Source: Blastocatellia bacterium
GTDB taxonomy: Bacteria > Acidobacteriota > Blastocatellia > UBA7656
DNA length: 64,000 nucleotides
Reading direction: 5' to 3'
Assembly: GCA_035275065.1 (NCBI GenBank)
Contig: DATENM010000002.1
Location: forward strand, 62,001-126,000
Numbering within the stretch: the first letter of the stretch is position 1; every line of letters begins with the position of its first letter. Both the position numbers and the translations under genes were made by a program. Below, piece by piece: positions 1-10,707 of this stretch. Below the pieces are notes generated by a model. The model was not told where the DNA came from, made no database searches, and saw only the letters and a list, made by a program, of their open reading frames with translations.

Positions 1-158
1 GGCCGGGACTCGGCACGCTGGTGTATGAAGCATTACGCGACAAAGACGAGCCGCTGGTGATGGCGGCGGTGACCATGCTGGTGGTGATGCTGGTTGTCGG
101 CAACTTGATCGCCGACTTGCTGCTCGCCGTCATTGACCCGCGCATCCGCGTCGAATAA
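1..158 (+). CDS. ABC transporter permease, DppB/OppB-like, C-terminal fragment
   Basis: The window opens inside this gene; the reading frame begins at base 3 and ends with TAA at 156-158, giving the last 51 residues. The visible part has a hydrophobic helix (VTMLVVMLVVGNLIADLLLA) followed by the short tail IDPRIRVE. The ending AVIDPRIR is typical of the DppB/OppB permeases that carry peptides or similar solutes across the inner membrane. The next gene, five bases downstream on the same strand, is the partner DppC-type permease, which supports the call. Solute-binding and ATPase genes would lie to the left, outside the window. The substrate cannot be judged. Confidence 0.8.
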   Translation, partial: PGLGTLVYEALRDKDEPLVMAAVTMLVVMLVVGNLIADLLLAVIDPRIRVE

Positions 159-163
159 TCGCC

Positions 164-1414
164 ATGCCCGACCGCCGCCAACTCGAAGAAGCCAGCCGCG
201 AAGAAGCCGCCGAGCGCGCCCTCGACGCGCAGCCCGTGGTGATCGAGCGCGGGCCGGGCGAAGCCATCGTCGAGCCGCTGGCGCCGACGGCGCAGGGCCT
301 GACCGACGCCTTCCATGAGCCGGCGGTGACGCGGGCGGCGCGCGGGCGGTCGCCTTCGCAGCTCATCTGGCTGAAGCTGCGCCGCAACCGCACGGCAATG
401 TTCGGCCTCTACCTGCTCGCGGCGCTCTACCTGGCCGCCGTGCTGGCCGGCTTTCTTGCGCCATACAAGTATGACGACGCCGACCACGACCTGCCGTTCC
501 ACCCGCCGATGCTTACGCGCATTCACTTCTTCGACGATCAAGGCAAGCTCTCGCGCCCGTTCGTCTATGGCATTGCGCCGGTCGCCGGCCAGCATGCCGT
601 CTATAACGAAGACCACAGCAAAAAGTACCCGCTGCGCCTGTTGGTCAAAGGCGACCGCTATCACATTCTCTGGCTGCTGCGCTCGGATGTGCATCTGTTC
701 GGCGTCGAGCAGCCGGGGCGCTTCTTCCTCTTCGGCTCGGACCTCGTCGGCCAGGACATCTTCTCGCGCATCCTCTACGGCGCGCAGGTGTCGCTGTCCA
801 TCGGCCTGCTGGGCATCCTGATCTCGGCGAGCATCGGCATGATCGTCGGCGCCATCGCCGGCTACTTCGGCGGCGCCACCGACTTCCTGCTGATGCGCGG
901 CGTCGAAGCCTTGCTCGCGGTGCCGAGCCTCTACTTCATCCTCATCATGCGCCAGATGTTCGGCGGCGGCCTGAGCAAGATGCAGCTCTACGCGATCATC
1001 GTCGTCATCCTGGCGTTCATCGACTCGGCAGCCGAGGCGCGGGTGATTCGCGGCATGGTGCTATCGCTTAAGGAGCAAGAGTACGTGCTGGCGGCGCGGG
1101 CGCTGGGCTTCACCGACGCGCGCATCATCACCCGCCACATCCTGCCGAACACGCTGTCGTTTGTGATCGTCACGGCGACGTTGTCCGTGCCGTTTTATAT
1201 CCTCGGCGAAGTCGCGCTCTCATTCCTGGGCGTCGGCATACAAGAGCCGGAAGCGAGCTGGGGCAACATGCTGACTGCGGCGCAGAACCCGCGCTACCTG
1301 AGCGATTTCCCCTGGATGCTGGCGCCCGGCGTCTTCATCTTCATCGCCGTGATGGCGTGGAATTTTTTGGGCGACGGCCTGCGCGACGCCACCGACCCGC
1401 GCACCTTGAGCTAG
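164..1414 (+). CDS. ABC transporter permease, DppC/OppC family
   Basis: This 416-residue inner-membrane permease would form a heterodimer with the DppB-like protein just upstream to import peptides or related solutes. It has a charged N-terminal extension of about 75 residues, a first membrane helix at about residues 78-98, a periplasmic segment of about 110 residues, and a C-terminal block of five or so helices. The cytoplasmic EAA-type loop that contacts the ATPase is visible as AARALGFTDARIITRHILPN. The N-terminal helix matches the OppC_N domain. Only five bases separate it from the upstream stop, so the two are one operon. Length is greater than the usual 300 or so residues because of the N-terminal extension and periplasmic loop. 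The substrate is unknown. Confidence 0.9.
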   Translation: MPDRRQLEEASREEAAERALDAQPVVIERGPGEAIVEPLAPTAQGLTDAFHEPAVTRAARGRSPSQLIWLKLRRNRTAMFGLYLLAALYLAAVLAGFLAPYKYDDADHDLPFHPPMLTRIHFFDDQGKLSRPFVYGIAPVAGQHAVYNEDHSKKYPLRLLVKGDRYHILWLLRSDVHLFGVEQPGRFFLFGSDLVGQDIFSRILYGAQVSLSIGLLGILISASIGMIVGAIAGYFGGATDFLLMRGVEALLAVPSLYFILIMRQMFGGGLSKMQLYAIIVVILAFIDSAAEARVIRGMVLSLKEQEYVLAARALGFTDARIITRHILPNTLSFVIVTATLSVPFYILGEVALSFLGVGIQEPEASWGNMLTAAQNPRYLSDFPWMLAPGVFIFIAVMAWNFLGDGLRDATDPRTLS

Positions 1415-1440
1415 AATGCGGTATTCTAGAACTTGACACT

Positions 1441-1731
1441 ATGCAAGAACGACGGATCAATATCAGCAACCGCCTCGGGCTGCACGCGCGCGCCTCGGCG
1501 CGGCTCGTGCGCCGCGCCACCCAGTTCACCAGCCGCATCGAGCTAGAGCGCGACGACACAGGCCAGCGCGCCGACGGCAAATCGATCTTGAGTGTCCTTT
1601 TGCTTGCGGCGGCGCGCGGCACCTGGCTTATAATCCGGGCGGAAGGCGAAGATGAGGCGCGCGCCGCCGATGCGCTCGCCGAATTGGTAGAACAGAAGTT
1701 CGGAGAGGAGCTTTCGGATGGCGTCTTCTAG
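1441..1731 (+). CDS. ptsH: HPr family phosphocarrier protein
   Basis: This 96-residue protein is the phosphocarrier that takes phosphate from enzyme I and passes it to EIIA proteins. The phosphorylated histidine lies in NRLGLHARASARLV, and the regulatory serine motif follows as GKSILSVLLLAA, so both control sites of HPr are present. I chose the ATG at 1441 because the protein then starts MQERRINISNRLGLHA, the normal HPr start; an in-frame start at 1357 would add an unrelated N-terminus that overlaps the permease gene. The stop overlaps the start of the enzyme I gene by 14 bases, so the two are translationally coupled. No EIIA, EIIB, EIIC or HPr kinase gene is visible here, so its role may be regulatory rather than sugar uptake. 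Confidence 0.93.
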   Translation: MQERRINISNRLGLHARASARLVRRATQFTSRIELERDDTGQRADGKSILSVLLLAAARGTWLIIRAEGEDEARAADALAELVEQKFGEELSDGVF

Positions 1732-3499
1732 CCATCGCGATGTGCGGCTGCATGGCGTCGGCGCTTCGCCCGGCGTCGCCGAAGGCAGCGCGCTGCGCCT
1801 GGACGAGCGCGGGCGGCATCAGTTCTATTACCTCGACGTCTCGCCGACGCAGGCGCGCCGCGAAGTCCGCCGCCTGCACGAAGCCTTCGAGCAGGCGCGC
1901 GCCGAGCTGCTGGAGATCAAAGCCCGCCTGACCCACGAGCTCGGCTATGAACACTCCTTCATCCTCGACGCCCACCTGTTGATGCTCGAAGACGAGCGCT
2001 TGCTTGTCGAGATCGAAAACGAAATCGGCACGCGCCGCGTCAATGCCGAGTGGGCCGTGCGCTCGGTGATTGATCGCCTCGAAGAAGCCTACCGACAGGT
2101 CAATGACGCCTACCTGCGCGAGCGCACCTCGGACCTCGAAGACGTCGCTATGCGGCTGCTGATGATCCTTTCAGGCCGCGACAAGTTCGACCTCTCGGAG
2201 CTGGACGCGCCGGTCATCCTGGTCGCTAAAGACATCTGGCCTTCGACGGTCGCCGAGCTCGACTTTAACCGCGTCCTCGGCTTTGCGACCAACTCGGGCG
2301 GCATCACTTCGCATGCGGCCATCATCGCCCGCGCCTTAGGCATCCCGGCGGTCGTCGGCCTGCGCGACGTGACCCGCAGGGCGCGCACAGGCACGCCGCT
2401 CATCATCGATGGCGCGGCGGGCGAAGTCATCCTCAGGCCAAGCAAAGCGCTGGCCCGCAATTACGCCCGCCGCCAGCAGCAAGACAACGCCCGCCTGGCG
2501 CGCGAGAGCCAGGCGACCGAAGCGGCAGAGACCGCTGACGGCGTGCGCATCACCTTGCGCGCCAATGTCGAGCTGCCGGCGGAGATCGATGCGCTGGCGC
2601 GCTTCGGCGCCGAGGGCATCGGCTTGTATCGCTCGGAGTTCATCTTTCTGGCGGGACTGCCGCAGCTACCGGGCGAAGAAGAGCAGTACCAGATTTATCG
2701 CCGCCTGGCCGAGGCCACGGGCGATGCCGGCGCCAGCATTCGCGTCTTCGATCTCGGCGGCGACAAGCTGACGCTCGAGGGGTTTGAAGAGGAGATGAAC
2801 CCGGCCCTCGGCCTGCGCGCCATTCGCCTGTCGCTGCGAGTTGAAGGGATTTTCCGCACGCAATTGCGCGCCATCCTGCGCGCCAACCTGCATGGCAAGC
2901 TGCGTGTCGTGCTGCCGCTGATCTCGACCATCTCTGAGCTGCGCGAGGCCAAGCGCATCATCTCTGAAGTCAAGCAGGAGATGGCCGAGGCCGGCATCGA
3001 GCACAACGCCACGCTGCCGATTGGCGTGATGATCGAAGTGCCGGCAGCCGCCTTGATGGCCGATCTGTTCGCTAAAGAGGCCGATTACCTGAGCGTCGGC
3101 ACCAACGACCTGACCCAGTACATGCTGGCGGTTGATCGCGCCAACGAGAACGTCGCGCCCCTTTATCAGCCCTTACACCCGGCGATCCTGCGCGCCCTGG
3201 CGCACCTGGTGCGCGCCGCGGCGGCAGCGCCTGTGCCGCTCGAAGTCTGCGGCGAGATGGCCGGCGACCCGCTGCAAGCCGTGGCGCTGGTCGGCCTCGG
3301 CGTGCGCGTGCTGAGCCTGCTGCCCGCTTCGATCCCGCTGGTCAAGCGGGCCGTGCGCGCCGTCAGCCTTGAGCGCATCACGGCGCTGATGAAAGAAGCC
3401 CTGAAGCTGACAACGGCAGAGGAAGTCGAGCAGTTGCTCGTACGCGAGCTGCCGCGCCAGGCCCCGCAGTTCTTCGCCGCCTGGGCGTCGCCGTCTTAA
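1718..3499 (+). CDS. ptsI: Phosphoenolpyruvate-protein phosphotransferase (PTS enzyme I)
   Basis: Enzyme I autophosphorylates from phosphoenolpyruvate and hands the phosphate to HPr in the cytoplasm. All landmarks are visible in the 593 residues: the N-terminal HPr-binding and phosphohistidine domain, with the active histidine at residue 199 in GGITSHAAIIARALGIPAVVG, then the PEP-utilising TIM-barrel domain with VGTNDLTQYMLAVDR and the catalytic cysteine near residue 511 in LEVCGEMAGDP. It overlaps the HPr gene by 14 bases. Length is slightly above the 575 residues of E. coli EI. The stop lies only 31 bases from the first CRISPR repeat, which is read from the other strand, and no clear terminator hairpin separates them. 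Confidence 0.95.
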   Translation: MASSSHRDVRLHGVGASPGVAEGSALRLDERGRHQFYYLDVSPTQARREVRRLHEAFEQARAELLEIKARLTHELGYEHSFILDAHLLMLEDERLLVEIENEIGTRRVNAEWAVRSVIDRLEEAYRQVNDAYLRERTSDLEDVAMRLLMILSGRDKFDLSELDAPVILVAKDIWPSTVAELDFNRVLGFATNSGGITSHAAIIARALGIPAVVGLRDVTRRARTGTPLIIDGAAGEVILRPSKALARNYARRQQQDNARLARESQATEAAETADGVRITLRANVELPAEIDALARFGAEGIGLYRSEFIFLAGLPQLPGEEEQYQIYRRLAEATGDAGASIRVFDLGGDKLTLEGFEEEMNPALGLRAIRLSLRVEGIFRTQLRAILRANLHGKLRVVLPLISTISELREAKRIISEVKQEMAEAGIEHNATLPIGVMIEVPAAALMADLFAKEADYLSVGTNDLTQYMLAVDRANENVAPLYQPLHPAILRALAHLVRAAAAAPVPLEVCGEMAGDPLQAVALVGLGVRVLSLLPASIPLVKRAVRAVSLERITALMKEALKLTTAEEVEQLLVRELPRQAPQFFAAWASPS

Positions 3500-3530
3500 A
3501 GGACGGTGCCGACGCGTCCCGCTCAGCCGC

Positions 3531-6377
3531 ATTTCAATCCGCTATCAATCGCGTCTTCAATTCAAAGGCCACGACTGCGGCTAGAAAGACCTTCGTGTTC
3601 GGCGTTTCAATCCGCTATCAATCGCGTCTTCAATTCAAAGACGAAGTAGGAGGTCCGATCTTGAGAGAATTAGGCGTTTCAATCCGCTATCAATCGCGTC
3701 TTCAATTCAAAGGATAACGCAACTTCGCCACAGGGAGAAGCTCTCGGCCAGTTTCAATCCGCTATCAATCGCGTCTTCAATTCAAAGCACCTGATCTTTT
3801 GGTTAGCCCTAACGCTATGGTTGTTTCAATCCGCTATCAATCGCGTCTTCAATTCAAAGTCGCTCCAGGAACCCTTTGTACGCCAATAGCAGTATCTCGT
3901 TTCAATCCGCTATCAATCGCGTCTTCAATTCAAAGATGGCTGATTGGTGGCTTGATCACGACACTGTTTATGGTTTCAATCCGCTATCAATCGCGTCTTC
4001 AATTCAAAGTTCTGATCGCTCTTTTCGTTGTAAGTGTATTAGGCTGGGTTTCAATCCGCTATCAATCGCGTCTTCAATTCAAAGACCGCTCGAAGAAGGC
4101 GAACTTCGTTGTACTCAATGTGTTTCAATCCGCTATCAATCGCGTCTTCAATTCAAAGCAGTTCGGCGATCTGACCAACCGAGTCATCGGCCAAACAGTT
4201 TCAATCCGCTATCAATCGCGTCTTCAATTCAAAGCGCGCCTCGGGGAGGATGATGGGCGGCTGCGCCAATGGTTTCAATCCGCTATCAATCGCGTCTTCA
4301 ATTCAAAGGCGAGTATGATGGCGGACATTGAGGAGCGGTTCCGGTTTCAATCCGCTATCAATCGCGTCTTCAATTCAAAGCTGGCGAACTGCGTAGCGAA
4401 CTGGCGAAAATCTATCGTTTCAATCCGCTATCAATCGCGTCTTCAATTCAAAGCGTTACCGACCAAAGCGCGGTCGCGTGCGGAAACATCGCGTTTCAAT
4501 CCGCTATCAATCGCGTCTTCAATTCAAAGAGCCAACAAATGGCTTCCTGACGAGCAAGGCAAGAGAAAGTTTCAATCCGCTATCAATCGCGTCTTCAATT
4601 CAAAGTGGGAGTCCCCACTGAGTTTCGCCGGTCAAGTTTACGTTTCAATCCGCTATCAATCGCGTCTTCAATTCAAAGCTCCTGATTAGCATCTTCATCT
4701 TCTTCGTCAACGCGGGTTTCAATCCGCTATCAATCGCGTCTTCAATTCAAAGCGAACGAAGAAGGTCTGGAACGGTCAATAAGGTTTTTGTTTCAATCCG
4801 CTATCAATCGCGTCTTCAATTCAAAGGCAAGGCTTCACCCGCGAGCAGGCGGAGGGTGAGTGGTTTCAATCCGCTATCAATCGCGTCTTCAATTCAAAGG
4901 GCGATTGGCAGTCTCTTCATTGGGGTAATCGTAATGTTTCAATCCGCTATCAATCGCGTCTTCAATTCAAAGGCAAGGCTTCACCCGCGAGCAGGCGGAG
5001 GGTGAGTGGTTTCAATCCGCTATCAATCGCGTCTTCAATTCAAAGGGACATGTACCTCGGGAATTTCAACCCTACGTTGACGGTTTCAATCCGCTATCAA
5101 TCGCGTCTTCAATTCAAAGCCATTTTAGTTCGTTTACAGAAAGGCGGAGAATCACGTTTCAATCCGCTATCAATCGCGTCTTCAATTCAAAGTGAACGTG
5201 TTAGTTAATAGGTCACCTTAAGTGGCCTTTGTTTCAATCCGCTATCAATCGCGTCTTCAATTCAAAGGCCATCCGATTTCACGGATCGGCGTCGAGGTGA
5301 AGGCGTTTCAATCCGCTATCAATCGCGTCTTCAATTCAAAGAGACCACTATTCCCTTGCCTGACCACCCGCAGTACGGGTTTCAATCCGCTATCAATCGC
5401 GTCTTCAATTCAAAGGGCGATTGGCAGTCTCTTCATTGGGGTAATCGTAATGTTTCAATCCGCTATCAATCGCGTCTTCAATTCAAAGGGGGGCGAGCGC
5501 CAGAGGGGTGCTCATAACAGAGGCGGCGTTTCAATCCGCTATCAATCGCGTCTTCAATTCAAAGTGAGCCGGGAAAGGACGGGGTTTTCCTCGAAACAGC
5601 GTTTCAATCCGCTATCAATCGCGTCTTCAATTCAAAGTGGCGGAGACTGTCTCTGTCATTACAACACTCCCGTCATGTTTCAATCCGCTATCAATCGCGT
5701 CTTCAATTCAAAGTGGGTAATTGGTGGAACAATGGCGACCGAATCTTCGGTTTCAATCCGCTATCAATCGCGTCTTCAATTCAAAGCCCATAAGGCCGCC
5801 AGGCGCGCACGTCGACAGCGCAGTTTCAATCCGCTATCAATCGCGTCTTCAATTCAAAGTTCAATGAGAGGTAGATCCATAGCCATCACGGCCATGTTTC
5901 AATCCGCTATCAATCGCGTCTTCAATTCAAAGGCAATGAAGCAGGCGCAAGCTACGACGGCTGTCCCGGGTTTCAATCCGCTATCAATCGCGTCTTCAAT
6001 TCAAAGGGAAGAAAAATGTCAAATTTCCAGTTCATTAACATTGTGTTTCAATCCGCTATCAATCGCGTCTTCAATTCAAAGACTACATCTTTCGCTTGGG
6101 AGGGCAAATGAAACTATGTTTCAATCCGCTATCAATCGCGTCTTCAATTCAAAGCTTGTGTTTGATTGGCTGCGGGAGTTCATTGGACCGTGTTTCAATC
6201 CGCTATCAATCGCGTCTTCAATTCAAAGACTCTGGTGCGGTATGGACACAGCCCCGCTGTGTATAAGTTTCAATCCGCTATCAATCGCGTCTTCAATTCA
6301 AAGCCACGGCGAAACTTCCGGAAATGAGTTTGATGGTAATGTTTCAATCCGCTATCAATCGCGTCTTCAATTCAAAG
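3531..6377 (-). CRISPR. CRISPR array, 39 repeats of 37 bp and 38 spacers, transcribed on the minus strand
   Basis: The 37-bp repeat on the plus strand begins GTTTCAATCC and ends ATTCAAAG. I count 39 copies from 3531-3567 to 6341-6377, with 38 spacers of 35-39 bp. All copies look identical except the leftmost, whose first base is A instead of G. Read on the minus strand the repeat ends GGATTGAAAC, and ATTGAAAC is the usual 8-nt crRNA 5' handle of type I and type III systems. With the degenerate terminal repeat on the left and an AT-rich leader-like stretch on the right, this sets transcription leftwards. Two spacers occur twice: 4827-4862 equals 4973-5008, and 4900-4935 equals 5416-5451. No cas gene lies in the window. 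Spacer length spread and repeat style fit type III or I-D best; that is inference. Confidence 0.98.
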
Positions 6378-6600
6378 AGCGGGCCATTGGGGGCCTTTAT
6401 TTTCAGTCGCTTACATGCCCATTTGGGCTAACCTCACAAATTTGGCCTCAAATCCGCTCGTTGAATCGTCAAAAATTATCGAGAAAACTATTCGATTATC
6501 AATGATCAGAACAATTAGCCACTTTGGGCTAACCTCCCCCCTTTTTTCGCTTCATGGGGGTTAGCCCAAACTGGTTTCAAGGTGCGCCTACTCTATGACG
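6378..6600 (-). promoter_or_regulatory. CRISPR leader with candidate promoter
   Basis: This AT-rich stretch borders the right, non-degenerate end of the array. On the minus strand it holds a plausible sigma-70 promoter: TTGATA (6497-6502) and GATAAT (6475-6480) with a 16-bp spacer, which would start transcription about 90 bp before the first repeat. A 14-bp direct repeat, TTTGGGCTAACCTC, occurs at 6422-6435 and 6523-6536, and its core recurs inverted at 6559-6570. Such repeated motifs could be sites for leader-binding adaptation factors, but that is inference. No gene was seen here. Confidence 0.6.
6523..6570. repeat. Inverted repeat at the far end of the CRISPR leader
   Basis: TTTGGGCTAACC (6523-6534) is perfectly complementary to GGTTAGCCCAAA (6559-6570), and runs of C (6536-6541) and G (6556-6560) inside can extend the stem. 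The same 14-bp left-arm sequence also occurs directly at 6422. It could be a terminator that insulates the array from the truncated sigma gene, or part of the leader. Confidence 0.6.
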
Positions 6601-6614
6601 ATTTGACAGTCATG

Positions 6615-6857
6615 TCAACGGCTTTCCGTAACCAGCTCGGTGGCTTGCAGGCTATGGCTGCGCCGCTCGTTGATCAGATAGCGTTGCGCCAGGCGATGCA
6701 ATTCGCGCTCGACGAGTGGGGCCAACTGCTCCAGCGCCGCTGGATCGCCATCACTCCATGCCAGCAGCAGTTGGGTAATCGTATGAGAACCTGAGGCCAT
6801 CGGATCGACTGCTTTCAGAATGAATGAATGATAGCCAAGATGAGCGAAATCTATCAC
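6615..6857 (-). pseudogene. Truncated ECF-type RNA polymerase sigma factor
   Basis: The product is about 80 residues and reads SHTITQLLLAWSDGDPAALEQL then LAQRYLINERRSHSLQATELV, which is the N-terminal region-2 start of the ECF sigma-like family common in Planctomycetes and Acidobacteriota. Intact members continue after ATxLVNEAYLRL for another 100 or more residues with the rest of region 2 and region 4. Here the frame ends at TESR and a stop, and no continuation is visible in other frames before the CRISPR leader. It is therefore a 5' remnant that cannot bind the -35 element. The break point lies next to the leader, so array-associated rearrangement may have cut it. The upstream start could also be the internal ATG at MASGSHTI. 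Confidence 0.75.
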
Positions 6858-7000
6858 ACGTCCCCGCGCCGCTACTAAAAACGCCCCGCGCTAATTTTTT
6901 TTACTTCTCCTGGCGGGCTTTGCCCGCGCTTTCGCGCCTTAAGTAATGAGGCGCAAATTCGCCGCGCCGCAAAGTAGTGGTGAAGCCGATAGGAGGAGTT

Positions 7001-7285
7001 ATGGACCCCCTGACCTCGACGACCATGCAAGAGAGTATGTATCGCATTATGCAGACGCTGATCGAATACCTGACGCTGGCGGTCGGCCTCGTCATTGCGC
7101 TGTTCGTCATCGTCTGTATCGTCAGCGCGCTGTGCGATCACCTGGCAGAGAAGACGCGGCTCGCACGGCGGCGTTCGCTATTGGCGCCGCCGCCGCTGAA
7201 GCCCGCGACTGAAGAGGTGCTGGCCGTGCTGAGCACTCTGGATGAGTCCGGCAATCGCGCGATCAACCGCGTCGCTCGCGCCTAG
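7001..7285 (+). CDS. Small single-span membrane protein, unknown function
   Basis: The 94-residue product has one hydrophobic segment at about residues 23-45 (LTLAVGLVIALFVIVCIVSAL) and a basic, proline-rich cytoplasmic-type tail. I chose the ATG at 7001 because a strong AGGAGG lies at 6991-6996, while an earlier in-frame ATG at 6977 has none. The final 12 codons (DESGNRAINRVA) contain no known motif. It lies 145 bp upstream of the AAA+ ATPase gene on the same strand and might belong to the same transcription unit. I do not recognise the family. Confidence 0.65.
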   Translation: MDPLTSTTMQESMYRIMQTLIEYLTLAVGLVIALFVIVCIVSALCDHLAEKTRLARRRSLLAPPPLKPATEEVLAVLSTLDESGNRAINRVARA

Positions 7286-7429
7286 AGCAGTTTTAAATTG
7301 TGTGTGGCGCAATCTGTGAGAATCGTTCCCGCCGCTGACTTGCCTGAGGGCGCGGCGGACGCTAGAGTGTTTGAACGAGCAAGGGACACGCTCGATCAAA
7401 GGTCAGCCGATTCATTTGAGGTGATCCGC

Positions 7430-8899
<1,470 letters not shown>

Positions 8900-8913
8900 G
8901 AGGCAGGAATCAC

Positions 8914-9342
8914 ATGGGAATCGCATGGCACGCACCGTATGAGATATTGAAGCCGGAGACGCGCGACATGGCGCGAGCGATTCATTCGCTGATGGAAGAG
9001 CTTGAAGCCATTGACTGGTACGGCCAGCGCGCCGACGTCAGCGATGACCCGGAATTGCGCGCCACCTTGCTGCATAACCAGGACGAAGAGAAAGAACACG
9101 CGGCGATGGTGCTGGAATGGATTCGCCGCCACGACCCGGCCTTTGATCGCTACTTGCGCGAGTACCTGTTCACGGCGGGCAACCTGCTCGCCATCGAGGA
9201 AGGCGGCCAGTCAGAACCGGCAGGCCACGCTGCCGCGCCGACAATCGCCGCGGTGCCGGCAGCCGCCGCGCCCGCGTCGGCGACGACCGCCGACGAATTC
9301 CCCCACACCTTTACGGTCGGCAGCCTGCGGCAGAAAAGATAG
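8914..9342 (+). CDS. Encapsulated ferritin-like protein (EncFtn) with encapsulin cargo-loading peptide
   Basis: EncFtn is a two-helix ferroxidase that forms an annular decamer and oxidises Fe(II) inside an encapsulin shell. The 142-residue product carries the family signature almost unchanged: ETRDMARAIHSLMEELEAID, WYGQRADV, then HNQDEEKEHAAMVLEWIRRH. By position, Glu29, Glu59 and His62 match the ferroxidase ligands and Trp35/Tyr36 the conserved aromatic pair. After an Ala/Pro-rich linker (about residues 85-125) the chain ends HTFTVGSLRQKR, the encapsulin-targeting peptide (usual core LTVGSLR). It lies 14 bp after the ATPase gene with AGGAGGCAGG as ribosome site, so it is in that operon. No encapsulin shell gene is adjacent on either side, which is odd for this family. 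Confidence 0.93.
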   Translation: MGIAWHAPYEILKPETRDMARAIHSLMEELEAIDWYGQRADVSDDPELRATLLHNQDEEKEHAAMVLEWIRRHDPAFDRYLREYLFTAGNLLAIEEGGQSEPAGHAAAPTIAAVPAAAAPASATTADEFPHTFTVGSLRQKR

Positions 9343-9419
<77 letters not shown>

Positions 9420-9425
9420 ATTTCT

Positions 9426-10685
9426 ATGCCTTTTACGAAGTACAGCAAATGGAGCGGCGTTGATTGGCAGTCGTTGAGCCTTGAAGATTTGCTCGACCGG
9501 CTGAGCGATTTTCTGCTCGAAAGCGGTTTCAACGATCCCTATTTCATGTATGGCAACGAGGGCGATGATTCGCTCGACGCCTTGCGCGAAGCCATCATGC
9601 GCGCGCTCATGGATGGCCTGCTCTCCGACGAAGAGCTAGAGGCATTGAGCGACGAACAGGGGCGGATAAACGCCGAGGCGATGAGTGAGCTGATTGATCG
9701 CCTGATCGAGCGCTTGATCGAAGAAGGCTATCTCAACCTCCGTGAGGAGCCGGGCGAGCAGCCGCCACCGTCGGGCTTCAGCAAGCAAGCCGGCAAGACC
9801 GACAAGCCCGTCGAGCAGAGCGTCAAGTTCGAGCTGCGCGACAAGGGGCTGGACTTTCTCGGCTTCAAATCGCTGCGGGACCTGCTCGCCTCGCTCGGCA
9901 AGTCGTCATTCGGCAGGCATGACACCAACCATCTGGCGACCGGCGTTGAAGCAAGCAGCGCGTCGAGACCTTACGAGTTCGGCGACACGCTCAACCTCGA
10001 CGTCAATGCAACGCTGAAGTCGGCGATTCAGCGCGAGGGCCTCGGCGTGCCGCTCAACCTTGAGTACGCCGATTTAATGGTGCATCAGACCGAGTACCAA
10101 AGCTCGTGCGCCACCGTGCTGCTGCTCGATTGCTCGCACTCGATGATTCTCTATGGCGAAGACCGCTTCACGCCGGCCAAGCGCGTGGCGCTGGCGCTGA
10201 CCCACTTGATGCGCACGCAGTTTCCGGGCGATAGCCTTCGCGTCGTGCTGTTTCATGATTCCGCCGAAGAGATTCCGCTGTCGCAGGTGGCCCGCGCCCA
10301 GGTCGGCCCCTATCACACCAATACCCGCGAAGGCTTAAGGCTGGCGCGCCGCATTCTGATGTCGCAACGCAAAGACATGCGGCAGATCATCATGATTACG
10401 GACGGCAAGCCGTCGGCGATGACTCTGGAAGACGGGCGCATTTATAAAAACCCGATGGGGCTTGACCCGCGCATCCTACAAGAAACTTTCAGAGAAGTCG
10501 CGCAGTGCCGCCGCGGCGGCATCATGATCAACACCTTCATGCTGGCGGACGATTATTACCTGGTTGACTTTGTTAAAAAGGTAACGGAGATCTGCCAGGG
10601 CAAAGCCTACTTCACGACGACCATGTCGCTCGGCCAGTACATCCTGATGGACTTCCTGCGCCGCCGCACCAAACACATTCATTAA
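9426..10685 (+). CDS. VWA-domain protein, partner of the ChlI-like ATPase (BchD/CoxE-like)
   Basis: The 419-residue protein has an acidic helical N-terminal half ([17 protein letters not shown], then many Glu/Asp) and a C-terminal von Willebrand factor A domain. The metal-ion-dependent adhesion site is visible as LLLDCSHSM from residue 232, with Asp235 and the two serines in place, followed by [13 protein letters not shown]. Proteins of this layout pair with MoxR/ChlI AAA+ motors to activate or metallate clients. I chose the ATG at 9426 ([15 protein letters not shown]) since the upstream in-frame start at 9372 would be encoded by the heptamer repeat. The last 17 codons ([16 protein letters not shown] and the stop) are duplicated 735 bp downstream, beyond a toxin-antitoxin cassette. 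Confidence 0.85.
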   Translation: MPFTKYSKWSGVDWQSLSLEDLLDRLSDFLLESGFNDPYFMYGNEGDDSLDALREAIMRALMDGLLSDEELEALSDEQGRINAEAMSELIDRLIERLIEEGYLNLREEPGEQPPPSGFSKQAGKTDKPVEQSVKFELRDKGLDFLGFKSLRDLLASLGKSSFGRHDTNHLATGVEASSASRPYEFGDTLNLDVNATLKSAIQREGLGVPLNLEYADLMVHQTEYQSSCATVLLLDCSHSMILYGEDRFTPAKRVALALTHLMRTQFPGDSLRVVLFHDSAEEIPLSQVARAQVGPYHTNTREGLRLARRILMSQRKDMRQIIMITDGKPSAMTLEDGRIYKNPMGLDPRILQETFREVAQCRRGGIMINTFMLADDYYLVDFVKKVTEICQGKAYFTTTMSLGQYILMDFLRRRTKHIH

Positions 10686-10688
10686 GCC
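10635..10688 (+). repeat. 54-bp direct repeat, left copy (3' end of the VWA gene)
   Basis: These bases encode the last codons of the VWA protein plus three bases after the stop. The same 54 bp recur at 11370-11423 with one mismatch (CAGTA here, CAGTC there). The two copies flank the toxin-antitoxin pair exactly. Confidence 0.95.
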
Positions 10689-10707
10689 CTCGTTTGTCTT
10701 CGTTCCG

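Noticed and set aside
3799..6505. Long open frames through the CRISPR array (296 and 427 residues)
   Set aside because: They only repeat the translations of the 37-bp repeat (for example FNPLSIASSIQ) and have no gene features.
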